Origin: JBEHYA01 sp048498415
GTDB taxonomy: Bacteria > Pseudomonadota > Alphaproteobacteria > UBA9219 > RGZA01
Length of the DNA: 15,639 nucleotides
NCBI GenBank assembly: GCA_048498415.1
Contig: JBEHYA010000044.1
Span: forward strand, 1-15,639
Direction: 5' to 3'
The notes beneath the pieces were generated by a model. That model was not told the DNA's origin. It did no database searches and worked only from the letters and a program-made list of their open reading frames with translations. Below are positions 1 to 8,165 of the stretch, piece after piece. Every line of letters starts with the position of its first letter. The first letter of the stretch is position 1. Both the position numbers and the translations under genes were made by a program.

Positions 1-2
1 AG

Positions 3-404
3 GCGCTGGAGGAACTGGCCAGGCTGGGCGCGGCCGCCACGGGCCTGAGCGAACATGCCATCTTCGATACGCTGTTCGCGCGCGAAAAACTGGCGACCAC
101 GGGCGTGGGCTATGGCATTGCCATTCCCCACGGCAAGATGGAAGCCATTGACCGCGTCTATGGCTTTTTTGCCCGCCTGCCGGAGGCCATTCCCTTCGAA
201 TCCATCGACGATAAGCCGGTGGATTTGATTTATATGCTCCTTGCTCCGGCGGATGCCGGCGCCGACCACCTGAAAGCGCTTGCCAAAATCAGCCGGATGT
301 TCCGTAATGCGGCTTTCGCAGAGAAACTGCGCAAGACCAGCGATGCCAAGGCGCTTTACGCCCTGTTCACCGCGCAGGAAAAAGAGTTGGAGGCGGCCGC
401 ATGA
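3..404 (+). CDS. ptsN: PTS IIA-like nitrogen regulatory protein PtsN (5' partial)
   Basis: This is the C-terminal 133 residues of an EIIA-Ntr type protein; the reading frame is open from base 3 and the start lies before the window. The fragment has the EIIA fold signature, with G-Y-G-I-A-I-P-H-G-K around base 108-137. Its His is the site phosphorylated by the nitrogen PTS chain (EI-Ntr, NPr). The end reads LFTAQEKELEAAA. The usual full length is about 150-155 aa, so only some 20 residues are missing. In Proteobacteria PtsN acts in the cytoplasm as a signalling protein linked to nitrogen and potassium status, not to sugar uptake. Its stop codon overlaps the next start in an ATGA arrangement, so the two genes are probably cotranscribed and translationally coupled. 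Family assignment is firm; physiological targets in this organism are unknown. Confidence 0.9.
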   Translation, partial: ALEELARLGAAATGLSEHAIFDTLFAREKLATTGVGYGIAIPHGKMEAIDRVYGFFARLPEAIPFESIDDKPVDLIYMLLAPADAGADHLKALAKISRMFRNAAFAEKLRKTSDAKALYALFTAQEKELEAAA

Positions 405-814
405 GCGCAGGTTTTGTGAAGGATTCGTCGGGCCGCGGGGTCGGCGGTTTCATTTTCCTGCTGGCGGTGATTGCCGCGACGGTCGGCTTTGTCGCCTATT
501 TCGGCCCCAATGTGATGAACACCTATAAAGCCGACAAGCTGCTGCACGACCCCAACCGCAAGAATATCTGCCTGAGCCAGACGGCCGATGTGCTGACCGA
601 CCGCGATACCAAGCGCCCCTATGTCGGGTTCGGCACGGATAAATATTTCGTGGATAATATCGTGATCAAGCCGGGCGAACCGAATTCGGCGCTGCTGATC
701 GTGCAGATGAATAACGGCCTGACCAAATGGGAACGCATTCCCATTTCGCTGCGCGATAAATACGCGCTCACCTATGGCATGAGCACCACGGGCTGCTCGC
801 GCCTGCCGTATTAA
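401..814 (+). CDS. Hypothetical protein with one N-terminal membrane anchor
   Basis: I do not recognise this 137-aa protein. Residues 15-35 (G-rich, then FIFLLAVIAATVGFVAYFG) form one hydrophobic segment that would act as an uncleaved signal anchor. The remaining ~100 residues are hydrophilic and probably periplasmic. They include two cysteines, C57 (NICLSQ) and C132 (TTGCSRLPY), that could form a disulfide. The start overlaps the ptsN stop by 4 bases (ATGA), which fixes the start and indicates coupling to ptsN. A 93-bp palindromic repeat follows 7 bases after the stop and may end the transcript. The downstream genes run in the opposite direction. Coding status is supported by the overlap, the length and the ordered hydrophobicity. 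No function is proposed. Confidence 0.8.
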   Translation: MSAGFVKDSSGRGVGGFIFLLAVIAATVGFVAYFGPNVMNTYKADKLLHDPNRKNICLSQTADVLTDRDTKRPYVGFGTDKYFVDNIVIKPGEPNSALLIVQMNNGLTKWERIPISLRDKYALTYGMSTTGCSRLPY

Positions 815-820
815 TAAACG

Positions 821-913
821 GTCATGCCGGCGAAGGCCGGCATCCACGACAAGCCCTGCAGGAAAGTCTTTGTTTAATAACCTATCGTGGATCCCGGCCT
901 TCGCCGGGATGAC
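821..913. repeat. 93-bp palindromic intergenic repeat, copy 1
   Basis: The first ~30 bases (GTCATGCCGGCGAAGGCCGG...) are the near-perfect reverse complement of the last ~30 (...CCGGCCTTCGCCGGGATGAC). Each arm also holds a smaller hairpin, ATGCCGGC-GAAG-GCCGGCAT. A second copy of identical length lies at 4269-4361, and the two share the middle motif CTTTGTTTAAT..CCTATCGTGGATCC. It sits between the convergent ends of the ptsN pair and the DUF1150 gene, where the transcript could fold and act as a two-way terminator or RNA end. Palindromes of this GTCATGCC-GCGAAGGC type are common in proteobacterial intergenic DNA. Confidence 0.85.
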
Positions 914-938
914 GCGCAGAAGTTTTGGCTATTTTAAA

Positions 939-1172
939 TCAGTGAACGCTTAAGGGTTCCATCTCGTGCTGGCGCACGGTGGCGAAGGCAAGGTCGCGGC
1001 CGGTAATCACGGTAAGCGGCGTGCCGTCGGCGGCGTGTACGGCCTGCATGGCCTGGCCATCGACAACCACATTTTTCACGTAAGCCAGATCTTCCAGACC
1101 GAAGCTGGTGAAGTCTTGGCGGCTCGCATCCTTAGCGGCCCGCTCGGGCTTGGCGATGAAATTCTTGCTCAT
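939..1172 (-). CDS. DUF1150 family protein
   Basis: This small acidic protein of 77 aa (MSKNFIAKPERAAKDASRQD at the start) has the pattern of the DUF1150 family: a conserved FGLEDLAYVKNV stretch, then a mid-protein DGTPL and a tail containing ATVRQHEMEPLSVH. In Alphaproteobacteria this family is typically encoded just downstream of a small heat-shock protein gene, as here, where hsp20 ends about 98 bases upstream. The gene is therefore likely part of the hsp20 transcript; its biochemical role is unknown. I chose the ATG at 1172. A GTG at 1190 would add six residues (MTYPDF), and neither start has a clear ribosome binding site. Confidence 0.8.
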   Translation of the reverse strand: MSKNFIAKPERAAKDASRQDFTSFGLEDLAYVKNVVVDGQAMQAVHAADGTPLTVITGRDLAFATVRQHEMEPLSVH

Positions 1173-1230
1173 GAAATCAGGATAGGTCACGACTCATAAG
1201 GAAGTATTAATCGTATTTAATTTCGCCTAA

Positions 1231-1255
1231 GCCCGTATTAACGCAAAAAACGGGC
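1231..1255 (-). other. Short inverted repeat between hsp20 and the DUF1150 gene
   Basis: GCCCGT at 1231-1236 pairs with ACGGGC at 1250-1255 around a 13-base AT-rich loop. On the minus strand the transcript would contain a small stem between the hsp20 stop and the DUF1150 start. It could reduce readthrough or protect the upstream mRNA end. The stem is only 6 bp and no U-tract follows directly, so the function is uncertain. Confidence 0.3.
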
Positions 1256-1270
1256 CATATTTTATGGCGC

Positions 1271-1744
1271 TTATTTATCCTCGCGCGGGCTTTCCGGCGC
1301 GATTGCAATCGAAGTCGTTAAATTCTGTTTACCTTTGTTGATCGGAATATTCTGCACGACCGGCTGCTGGACGGGCCGCGCGATATCAATATGCAGCAGG
1401 CCGTTTTCCAGCGTGGCGCCTTTAATCTCGATGCCTTCCGCTAAAACAAAAATGCGCTGGAACTGGCGTGCGGCGATGCCGCGGTGAAGAAAAATCCGCT
1501 CCTCATTTTCAGCCGCGCTCTGGCGGCCGCGGATGACCAGCTGGCTGTCTTCGGTGTGCACCGCCAAATCTTCCTGCGCGAAACCCGCCACCGCCAGCGT
1601 GATGCGCAGGTTATTCTCGCCCGTCTGTTCGATGTTATAGGGCGGGTAATTGCAGGCTTCCTTGCTCACGCGGTCGAGCGTGCGTTCGAACTGGTCAAAG
1701 CCGAGCAGGAACGGGCTGCTGAAAATGGAAAGGCGCGTGGTCAT
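1271..1744 (-). CDS. Small heat-shock protein, Hsp20/alpha-crystallin family (IbpA-like)
   Basis: This 157-aa protein begins MTTRLSIFSSPFLLGFDQFE, the usual opening of alphaproteobacterial IbpA-like holdases. The alpha-crystallin domain follows at about residues 35-130: YPPYNIEQTGENNLRITLAVAGF, then the LVIRGR strand, the HRGIAARQFQRIF loop, and the ATLENGLLHIDI core strand with its IXI-like neighbour. The protein would bind unfolding proteins in the cytoplasm without using ATP. The frame stays open further upstream to 1858, but that extension reads into a repeated non-coding element. The conserved N-terminus starts at the ATG at 1744. No Shine-Dalgarno sequence is visible before that ATG; a CATAAT box lies 6 bases upstream of it. 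The DUF1150 gene lies downstream, probably in the same transcript. Confidence 0.93.
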   Translation of the reverse strand: MTTRLSIFSSPFLLGFDQFERTLDRVSKEACNYPPYNIEQTGENNLRITLAVAGFAQEDLAVHTEDSQLVIRGRQSAAENEERIFLHRGIAARQFQRIFVLAEGIEIKGATLENGLLHIDIARPVQQPVVQNIPINKGKQNLTTSIAIAPESPREDK

Positions 1745-1767
1745 AACACTATTATGTGGTGCGAAAC

Positions 1768-1787
1768 GGCCCCGCTGACAAGGGGCC
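1768..1787 (-). promoter_or_regulatory. GC-rich hairpin in the hsp20 upstream region
   Basis: GGCCCC and GGGGCC (6-bp arms, 8-base loop) lie 24-43 bases before the hsp20 start. Since hsp20 genes are often controlled by heat-shock promoters or RNA thermometers, a structure here is worth noting. It does not overlap a visible ribosome binding site, and CTTGTC in its loop and distal arm may instead be part of a promoter -35 box. The function is undecided. Confidence 0.3.
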
Positions 1788-1827
1788 TTAAAGCGGAAAA
1801 GACCCATATTCTGAGCGAATACTATAC

Positions 1828-1985
1828 TTCCCCTCTCCCCTTGAGGGAGAGGTTGCAAGAACTAAGGTTTCGCGCCTTCGCGAAGCCTTAGTTCTTGCTG
1901 GTGAGGGGTTCTGGCTCCGGCGGCTGACTACTTACCCGGCATTCCCGACCCCTCCCCTAGCCCCTCCCTCAAGGGGAGGGGGATT
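1828..1985. mobile_element. Miniature inverted-repeat element, ~158 bp, copy 1 (intact)
   Basis: The ends are inverted copies: CCCCTCTCCCCTTGAGGGAG at 1830-1849 and CTCCCTCAAGGGGAGGGGG at the right end. Inside, GCAAGAACTAAGG (1855-1867) and CCTTAGTTCTTGC (1886-1898) form a perfect long hairpin around TTTCGCG..TTCGCGAAG. A run GACCCCTCCCCTAGCCCC follows. A second copy is at 4091-4408. No open frame belongs to it, so it resembles a non-autonomous MITE or a structured repeat mobilised by an unseen transposase. It fills most of the gene-free stretch 1745-2067; the rest is the hsp20 upstream region and about 80 bases before the ferritin-like gene. Confidence 0.75.
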
Positions 1986-2067
1986 CTGTTGCGGCTGCTA
2001 AGCCTAACCTTGCTTTTGAATAGAAACCTGTTTGAATCACCCTGCTTCATTTTTGTTAGGATTTAGA

Positions 2068-2928
2068 ATGACCAGCGCAACGCTTGCCGGCTTCGATGCC
2101 CCCTCGCCTTTCCGCATCGGTTCGCCCGAACACAAGCAGGCCTTCTGCCGCATGCTGCTGGATACCTTCGATGCCTATAAGCCCGCCGTGATCGAATGGC
2201 CCACGCTGGACGATGCAGCCTTAAAGCGCATCACCAGCCTACCCTTCTGGGACGTGGCCGTGCAGACGGAAGGCTATGCCTCCATTCGCGTGCAGCGCCT
2301 CGCCGATACGCTTACCGACCCGCTTTTAAAACAGGCGGTGGCGCTTAATGCCTTTGAAGAAGCGCGGCATAAAAATGTTTTAGAGCACATGGTGCGTTTC
2401 TACGGCATCAAGCTGCAGCCCGAACCCGCCTATGCCGCCGATCGCGACGCCGAATGGTCGTTCCTGCGCACCGGCTATGGCGAATGTTTTGACAGTTTCT
2501 TTGCTTTTGGGCTGTTTGAAGTCGCCAAACGCTCGGGCTTTTTCCCGCCCGCCCTCGTCGATACGTTTGAACCCGTGGTGCGCGAGGAAAGCCGCCATAT
2601 CCTGTTCTTTGTGAACTGGGTGGCGTGGACGGCGGCGAACAAGAATTTTTTCGAGCGCATGATTTTCCGTGCGCGCTGCTTTGCCGCCCTGATGGTCAAT
2701 GCCTTTGGCCGCCTGTCGGTCGCGGGCGATGCGGGCAGCGGGGATAATTTTGTGGCTTCGGGCGGCGAGACGCTGGCGGCGGATTTCAACGTGCGCGAAT
2801 TTCTTGAGCTTTCCATCAGCGAGAATAACCGCCGCATGGCTAATCTCGACCCGCGCCTGCTCCGCCCGCTGATGATGCCGCGCCTGATCGGATTTGTATT
2901 GAAGGTGATGAAGATTTTTTCAAAGTAG
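2068..2928 (+). CDS. Ferritin-like diiron-carboxylate domain protein, function unknown
   Basis: This 286-aa protein carries two ExxH motifs in helices, FEEARH (E98, H101) and REESRH (E174, H177). With E68 (TEGYAS) and E139 (GYGEC) they give the E..ExxH..E..ExxH order and spacings (30, 38 and 35 residues) of four-helix ferritin-like diiron proteins. It is longer than a ferritin, with a basic hydrophobic tail (PRLIGFVLKVMKIFSK) that might touch membranes. It could be an oxygenase or oxidase rather than an iron store; I cannot name the substrate. The ATG at 2068 is preceded by TTAGGA six bases away; an upstream alternative at 2032 lacks this. The ald gene begins 13 bases after the stop, so the two are probably one operon. 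Confidence 0.85.
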   Translation: MTSATLAGFDAPSPFRIGSPEHKQAFCRMLLDTFDAYKPAVIEWPTLDDAALKRITSLPFWDVAVQTEGYASIRVQRLADTLTDPLLKQAVALNAFEEARHKNVLEHMVRFYGIKLQPEPAYAADRDAEWSFLRTGYGECFDSFFAFGLFEVAKRSGFFPPALVDTFEPVVREESRHILFFVNWVAWTAANKNFFERMIFRARCFAALMVNAFGRLSVAGDAGSGDNFVASGGETLAADFNVREFLELSISENNRRMANLDPRLLRPLMMPRLIGFVLKVMKIFSK

Positions 2929-2941
2929 CATAGGGGGTCAC

Positions 2942-4060
2942 ATGCTGATCGGCGTTCCCAAGGAAATCAAAAACCATGAATACCGCGTTGGCATGACGCC
3001 CGCGACGGTGCGCGAAGCCATCAAACATGGGCACAAGGTGCTGGTGCAGGCGGAAGCCGGCGCTTCGATTGGCCTTACCGACGATGATTACAAACGCGCC
3101 GGCGCCGAGATGGCCGCAAGCGCCGAAGACATATTCAAGCGCGCGGAAATGATCGTGAAGGTCAAGGAACCGCAGCCCAATGAATGCAGGATGCTGCGGG
3201 AAAACCAGATTCTTTTCACGTATCTGCATCTGGCGCCCGACCCGGCGCAGGCCGACCTATTGATGAAATCGGGCGTGAGCGCGATTGCCTATGAAACCGT
3301 GACGGATGATAAGGGCCGCCTGCCTTTGCTGGCGCCGATGTCGGAAGTGGCGGGGCGCATGTCGATCCAGGCGGGAGCGCATTATCTGGAAAAAAGCCAT
3401 GGCGGGCGCGGCGTTTTATTATCGGGCGTGCCGGGTGTGAATGCGGGCGAAGTGGTGATTTTAGGCGGCGGGGTGGTGGGCACCAACGCCGCCAAGGTTG
3501 CGATTGGCATGGGCGCGCATGTGACGGTGATTGAACGCTCGAATGAACGCATGAAAGAGCTGGATATGTTCTTTGGCGCCAGCATTTCCACCATCTATCC
3601 CACCGACCAGACCATTGAAGCGCATGTATTGAATGCCGATCTGGTGATTGGCGCCGCGCTGGTCGCGGGCGCTTCGGCCCCCCGCCTCGTCACGCGCCAG
3701 ATGGTGAGCCAGATGAAGAAAGGCAGCGTGCTGGTGGATGTCTCGATTGATCAGGGCGGCTGTTTTGAGACATCAAAAGCCACCACGCATGCCGACCCCG
3801 TTTATACAATTGATGGAGTCATTCATTATTGCGTCGCCAACATGCCGGGGGCTGTTGCGCGCACATCCACCTTCGCGCTCAATAACGCCACGCTGCCGTA
3901 TATTCTCACGCTCGCCGATAAGGGCTTAAAGAAAGCCCTCACGGAAAATGCGAATTTCCGTAAGGGCCTGAATGTGATGAAGGGCCAGATCACCCACCGC
4001 GAGGTGGCGGAAGCCCTCGCTAAAAACTTCCAGCCCGCCGAAGAAGCGCTGGCGGCGTGA
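2942..4060 (+). CDS. ald: Alanine dehydrogenase
   Basis: This 372-aa protein is of normal family length and catalyses the reversible NAD-dependent conversion of L-alanine to pyruvate and ammonia (EC 1.4.1.1). It starts MLIGVPKEIKNHEYRVGMTP, typical of the AlaDH/PNT N-terminal domain. The known catalytic and substrate residues are all in place: R15, K75 (VKVKEPQ), H96 (YLHLA) and D270 (DVSIDQGG). The NAD-binding glycine motif is GGGVVG at 175-180, with the acidic residue closing the fold in VTVIERS. AGGGGG four bases before the ATG is a strong ribosome binding site. It is the second gene after the ferritin-like protein gene. Downstream lies a nested pair of non-coding elements rather than a simple terminator. 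Confidence 0.97.
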   Translation: MLIGVPKEIKNHEYRVGMTPATVREAIKHGHKVLVQAEAGASIGLTDDDYKRAGAEMAASAEDIFKRAEMIVKVKEPQPNECRMLRENQILFTYLHLAPDPAQADLLMKSGVSAIAYETVTDDKGRLPLLAPMSEVAGRMSIQAGAHYLEKSHGGRGVLLSGVPGVNAGEVVILGGGVVGTNAAKVAIGMGAHVTVIERSNERMKELDMFFGASISTIYPTDQTIEAHVLNADLVIGAALVAGASAPRLVTRQMVSQMKKGSVLVDVSIDQGGCFETSKATTHADPVYTIDGVIHYCVANMPGAVARTSTFALNNATLPYILTLADKGLKKALTENANFRKGLNVMKGQITHREVAEALAKNFQPAEEALAA

Positions 4061-4231
4061 TAACCTAAAACGAATTGTCATACCCCTAAAATCCCCTCTC
4101 CCCTTGAGGGAGAGGTTGCAAGAACTTAGGTTTGCGCCTTCGCAAGCCTTAGTTCTTGCGGGTGAGGGGTTCGCCTCTCCGTTAGCAAACGACTTGCCCA
4201 GCGGCACCGACCCCTCCCCTAGCCCCTCCCT

Positions 4232-4383
4232 GGCTTTGCACAAAAAGTCCTCGCCGCAGTCTATCCGCGTCATGCCCGCGAAGGCGGGCATCCACGGCAA
4301 GCCATATGACGAAAGCTTTGTTTAATGGCCTATCGTGGATCCCCGCCTTCGCGGGGATGACAGAATGGCTTTTTGTGCAAATC
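4232..4383. mobile_element. Nested 152-bp MITE-like insertion with 9-bp target duplication
   Basis: The insertion is bounded by direct repeats CCCCTCCCT at 4223-4231 and 4384-4392; the uninterrupted copy 1 has this 9-mer once. Its ends are inverted: TTTGCACAAAAAG at 4235-4247 and CTTTTTGTGCAAA at 4369-4381, a perfect 13-bp match that extends to 15 with one mismatch. The interior holds the 93-bp palindrome seen also at 821-913. No coding frame belongs to it. Inverted ends, a target duplication and an empty-site comparison within the same window make transposition the best explanation, presumably by a transposase encoded elsewhere. Confidence 0.75.
4269..4361. repeat. 93-bp palindromic intergenic repeat, copy 2
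   Basis: Same length and layout as the repeat at 821-913: GTCATGCCCGCGAAGGCGGG at the left, CCCCGCCTTCGCGGGGATGAC at the right read as its inverted partner, and CTTTGTTTAAT..CCTATCGTGGATCC in the middle. Changes in the arms are paired (CCGG in copy 1 versus CCCG/CGGG here), which suggests that folding is maintained. This copy lies inside a larger insertion with its own inverted ends. Confidence 0.85.
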
Positions 4384-4413
4384 CCCCTCCCTCAAGGGGA
4401 GGGGGATTCGAGT

Positions 4414-5667
4414 TTAATTGCGTTGCAACACTGCGCCATAGAACCCATCGGTATTGTTTTTGGCGGGGGTGAGAGCGAGATCGTCGCCGATGCGCACAAA
4501 TTCGGGATTTTTTTCAAGAAACGCGTCAACCTGCCCGGCATTCTCTTCGTTCAGCATGGAGCAGGTGGCGTAAATCAGTCGCCCGCCGGGTTTCACCAGA
4601 CGGCTCGCGCTTTCCAAAATATTCTTCTGTAGCGGCAACAGTTCCTCAAGGCCGGGGCCGAGTTTTTTCCAGCGGGCATCGGGATTACGCCGCCATGTGC
4701 CGGTGCCGGAGCACGGCGCATCCACCAAAACGCGGTCGTATTTGCCGGCGTTGCGCTTCACCCAGTCGTCACGCTCGTTTTTTAGCGGGTGGAGTTCGAT
4801 ATTATGGAGGCCGGCGCGGCGGAAGCGTTCGCGCGCGCGCTCCAGACGTTTGGCCAGCACATCACACGCCACCACGCGGCCCTTGTTGTTCATGGCCGCC
4901 GCCACCGCCAGCGTTTTGCCGCCGGCGCCGGCGCAGAAATCAACGACGCTCATGCCGGGTTTGGCATCGACCAGCCCCGCCACCATCTGCGAGCCTTCAT
5001 CCTGTATTTCCACAAGGCCGTTTTTGAAGATATCGGTCTGGGCCAGCGCCACGCGCTGCTTGAGGCGGATACCGAGGGGCGAGAGCGGCGTGGCTTCAGC
5101 AGCGATATCCAGTTTTTTGAGTTCTTTAAGAACATCCTCGCGCGTGGCTTTTAAAATGTTCACGCGGATATCAAGGGGCGCGGCATCCAGCATCGCCTCC
5201 AGCTCGTTTTTGGCCTGATCGCCAAAACGCGTGACGAACTGTTCATACGCCCAGTCGGGGCATTCGTATTGCACCGCTTGCGGCATATCGGGATGCAGCA
5301 GCGTGCGGCCTTTAAATTGCGCGACCAGTTTGGTTTCATCATGGGTGAAGGCCGCCGGCGCGTGCTGTTCGCCCGTGAAAAGCCGCGCGAGGCCGCTGGC
5401 GTTTTCTTTTTGCACCAATGCCAGATAGAGCAGCACAATGGTGCGGGCATAATCACCGCCGGCTTTTAAATAATCCTTCCACCAGTTCAAACGCGCGTTG
5501 TGGCGGAGAATGTCATAGGTCATTTCCGCGATCGCGGTGCGGTCTTTGGAGCCGATGTAACGATGCCCACGGAAATATGCGCTGATGAGCGCATCGGAAG
5601 GCCGCGGCTCGTCATGCACATGCTGGACGAGATCGATTACCGCCTGAATGCGGCCCGCGTCTTTCAT
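4414..5667 (-). CDS. rsmB: RsmB/NOP family class I SAM-dependent rRNA m5C methyltransferase
   Basis: This 417-aa protein has an N-terminal NusB-like helical region (about 1-140) and a C-terminal Rossmann methyltransferase domain. The SAM-binding motif is VVDFCAGAGGKT (242-252). The two family cysteines are in DAPCSGTGTWRRNPD (C319) and YATCSM (C369); one attacks the cytosine ring and the other releases the product. The family makes 5-methylcytosine in 16S rRNA (C967 in E. coli). Family is certain, but the exact target base is inferred. It begins nine bases after the guaB stop on the same strand, so it is almost certainly cotranscribed with guaB. No frameshift is seen. Confidence 0.92.
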   Translation of the reverse strand: MKDAGRIQAVIDLVQHVHDEPRPSDALISAYFRGHRYIGSKDRTAIAEMTYDILRHNARLNWWKDYLKAGGDYARTIVLLYLALVQKENASGLARLFTGEQHAPAAFTHDETKLVAQFKGRTLLHPDMPQAVQYECPDWAYEQFVTRFGDQAKNELEAMLDAAPLDIRVNILKATREDVLKELKKLDIAAEATPLSPLGIRLKQRVALAQTDIFKNGLVEIQDEGSQMVAGLVDAKPGMSVVDFCAGAGGKTLAVAAAMNNKGRVVACDVLAKRLERARERFRRAGLHNIELHPLKNERDDWVKRNAGKYDRVLVDAPCSGTGTWRRNPDARWKKLGPGLEELLPLQKNILESASRLVKPGGRLIYATCSMLNEENAGQVDAFLEKNPEFVRIGDDLALTPAKNNTDGFYGAVLQRN

Positions 5668-5676
5668 GACAAATCC

Positions 5677-7170
<1,494 letters not shown>

Positions 7171-7251
7171 TTATCCCCGCGCAATATAGCGACGGATTCT
7201 GAAATTAAAAGGGAAAAGATCGGCGCGGCGAAAGCGCGTTTTTGCTGGGTT

Positions 7252-7962
7252 TTAGCCGCGGAAACCCTGGGCCACAATATAACTCTCGGCGGAGTCCGAA
7301 CGGCTGGCGGGGGGTTTGGCGTGTTTGACGCTGGCAAAGTCTTTGCGGAGTTTGTCGAGAAGTTCTTTTTCCGCCCCGCCCTGAAAGAGCTTGCACACAA
7401 AGGCGCCTTTGGGCGCAAGCACGTCTTTCGCAAAATCATAGGCGAGATCGGCAAGGTGCATGATGCGTAAGTGGTCGGTGGCGTTGTGGCCGGTGGTGGG
7501 CGCGGCCATGTCGCTGAGGACTAAATCGGCCTGGCCTTTGAGGAGCGCCTTGATCTGATCCGGCGCATCGTCACGCGTGAAATCGGTATGAATAATTTCA
7601 ACGCCGGGGATGGGCGGCATTTCCAGAATATCGAGCGCAACCAAGTGCCCCTTGTCGCCGGCCTTGATTTTATCGGCCACGATCTGGCTCCAGCCGCCGG
7701 GCGCGGCGCCGAGATCAACGACGCGAAGACCCGGCTTGAGGAGCTTATATTTTTCATCCAGCTCAATCATTTTAAACGCGGCGCGGCTGCGGTAGCCTTC
7801 GCGTTTGGCGGCGGCCACGTAAGGGTCGTTGAGCTGGCGGTGCAGCCAGCGCGTAGACGACAGGCTGCGCTTGCGCGCCGTTTTCACGCGCACGCTGAGC
7901 TGGCGGCCACTATTCGTTCCGCCGCCCTTCCCTGCCTTGCCTGACTTGGATTTGGTCGCCAT
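7252..7962 (-). CDS. rlmE: 23S rRNA 2'-O-methyltransferase RlmE (FtsJ/RrmJ)
   Basis: This 236-aa protein has a lysine-rich N-terminal tail (1-33) followed by the FtsJ domain. The K-D-K-E catalytic set is visible: K64 (AAFKMIELDEKY), D151 (LVLSDMAAP), K191 (FVCKLFQGG) and E226 (SAESYIVAQGF). The SAM motif is VVDLGAAPGGWSQ at 81-93. The family methylates the 2'-OH of U2552 in the 23S rRNA A-loop, late in 50S assembly. I chose the ATG at 7962; a TTG at 7998 would add 12 residues with no better ribosome binding site. It runs in the same direction as guaB and rsmB, an order I recall as common in Alphaproteobacteria. It is divergent from msrA. Confidence 0.94.
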   Translation of the reverse strand: MATKSKSGKAGKGGGTNSGRQLSVRVKTARKRSLSSTRWLHRQLNDPYVAAAKREGYRSRAAFKMIELDEKYKLLKPGLRVVDLGAAPGGWSQIVADKIKAGDKGHLVALDILEMPPIPGVEIIHTDFTRDDAPDQIKALLKGQADLVLSDMAAPTTGHNATDHLRIMHLADLAYDFAKDVLAPKGAFVCKLFQGGAEKELLDKLRKDFASVKHAKPPASRSDSAESYIVAQGFRG

Positions 7963-8056
7963 GGCGCCATTTAAAGGGCTTTTATGCCACCCACGCAAGT
8001 TCGTTTGCGAAATGCACCGTTATTTTTTTCAAATGCCTACAGGGTCAACGCGGCCT

Positions 8057-8068
8057 TAAGCATGCTTA
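8057..8068. promoter_or_regulatory. Perfect 12-bp palindrome between rlmE and msrA
   Basis: TAAGCATGCTTA is a perfect dyad in the 203-bp divergent spacer, about 98 bases before the msrA ATG, with GGCC on both sides. It could be an operator for either gene. AT-rich sequence just downstream (TTGAAATATGATATAAC, 8084-8100) may hold a promoter for msrA. No regulator is recognised. Confidence 0.25.
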
Positions 8069-8165
8069 TTCGGCCTAGCAATCGTTGAAATATGATATAA
8101 CTTTATTTGCTTAACCCTCAGGCCGGCCGAAATCTTGCGCGGCGAAAAGTGGAGAGCGGAACCCC

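Larger units (their letters stand above)
4091..4408. mobile_element. Miniature inverted-repeat element, copy 2, split by a nested insertion
   Basis: The left end AATCCCCTCTCCCCTTGAGG matches the reverse complement of the right end (CCTCAAGGGGAGGGGGATT) with one difference. The internal hairpin GCAAGAACTTAGG..CCTTAGTTCTTGC (one T:T mismatch relative to copy 1) and the GACCCCTCCCCTAGCCCCTCCC run are also present. Compared with copy 1 at 1828-1985 it is interrupted after CCCCTCCCT by 152 foreign bases. If these and one duplicated 9-mer are removed, about 157 bases remain, the size of copy 1. It occupies almost all of the gene-free stretch 4061-4413 between ald and rsmB. Confidence 0.75.

Noticed and set aside
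1745..1858. Longer hsp20 start giving a 195-aa protein
   Set aside because: The extra N-terminus is translated from the hsp20 upstream region and the repeated inverted-end element, and family members start at MTTRLSIF.
1828..1985. Possible insertion sequence with transposase
   Set aside because: The ends look transposon-like but only 158 bp lie between them and no transposase fragment is present; kept as a miniature element.
4104..4632. Open frames of 73 and 108 aa between ald and rsmB
   Set aside because: They are translations of palindromic repeats and element ends (for example WIPAFAGMT), common spurious frames; the second also runs into rsmB antisense.
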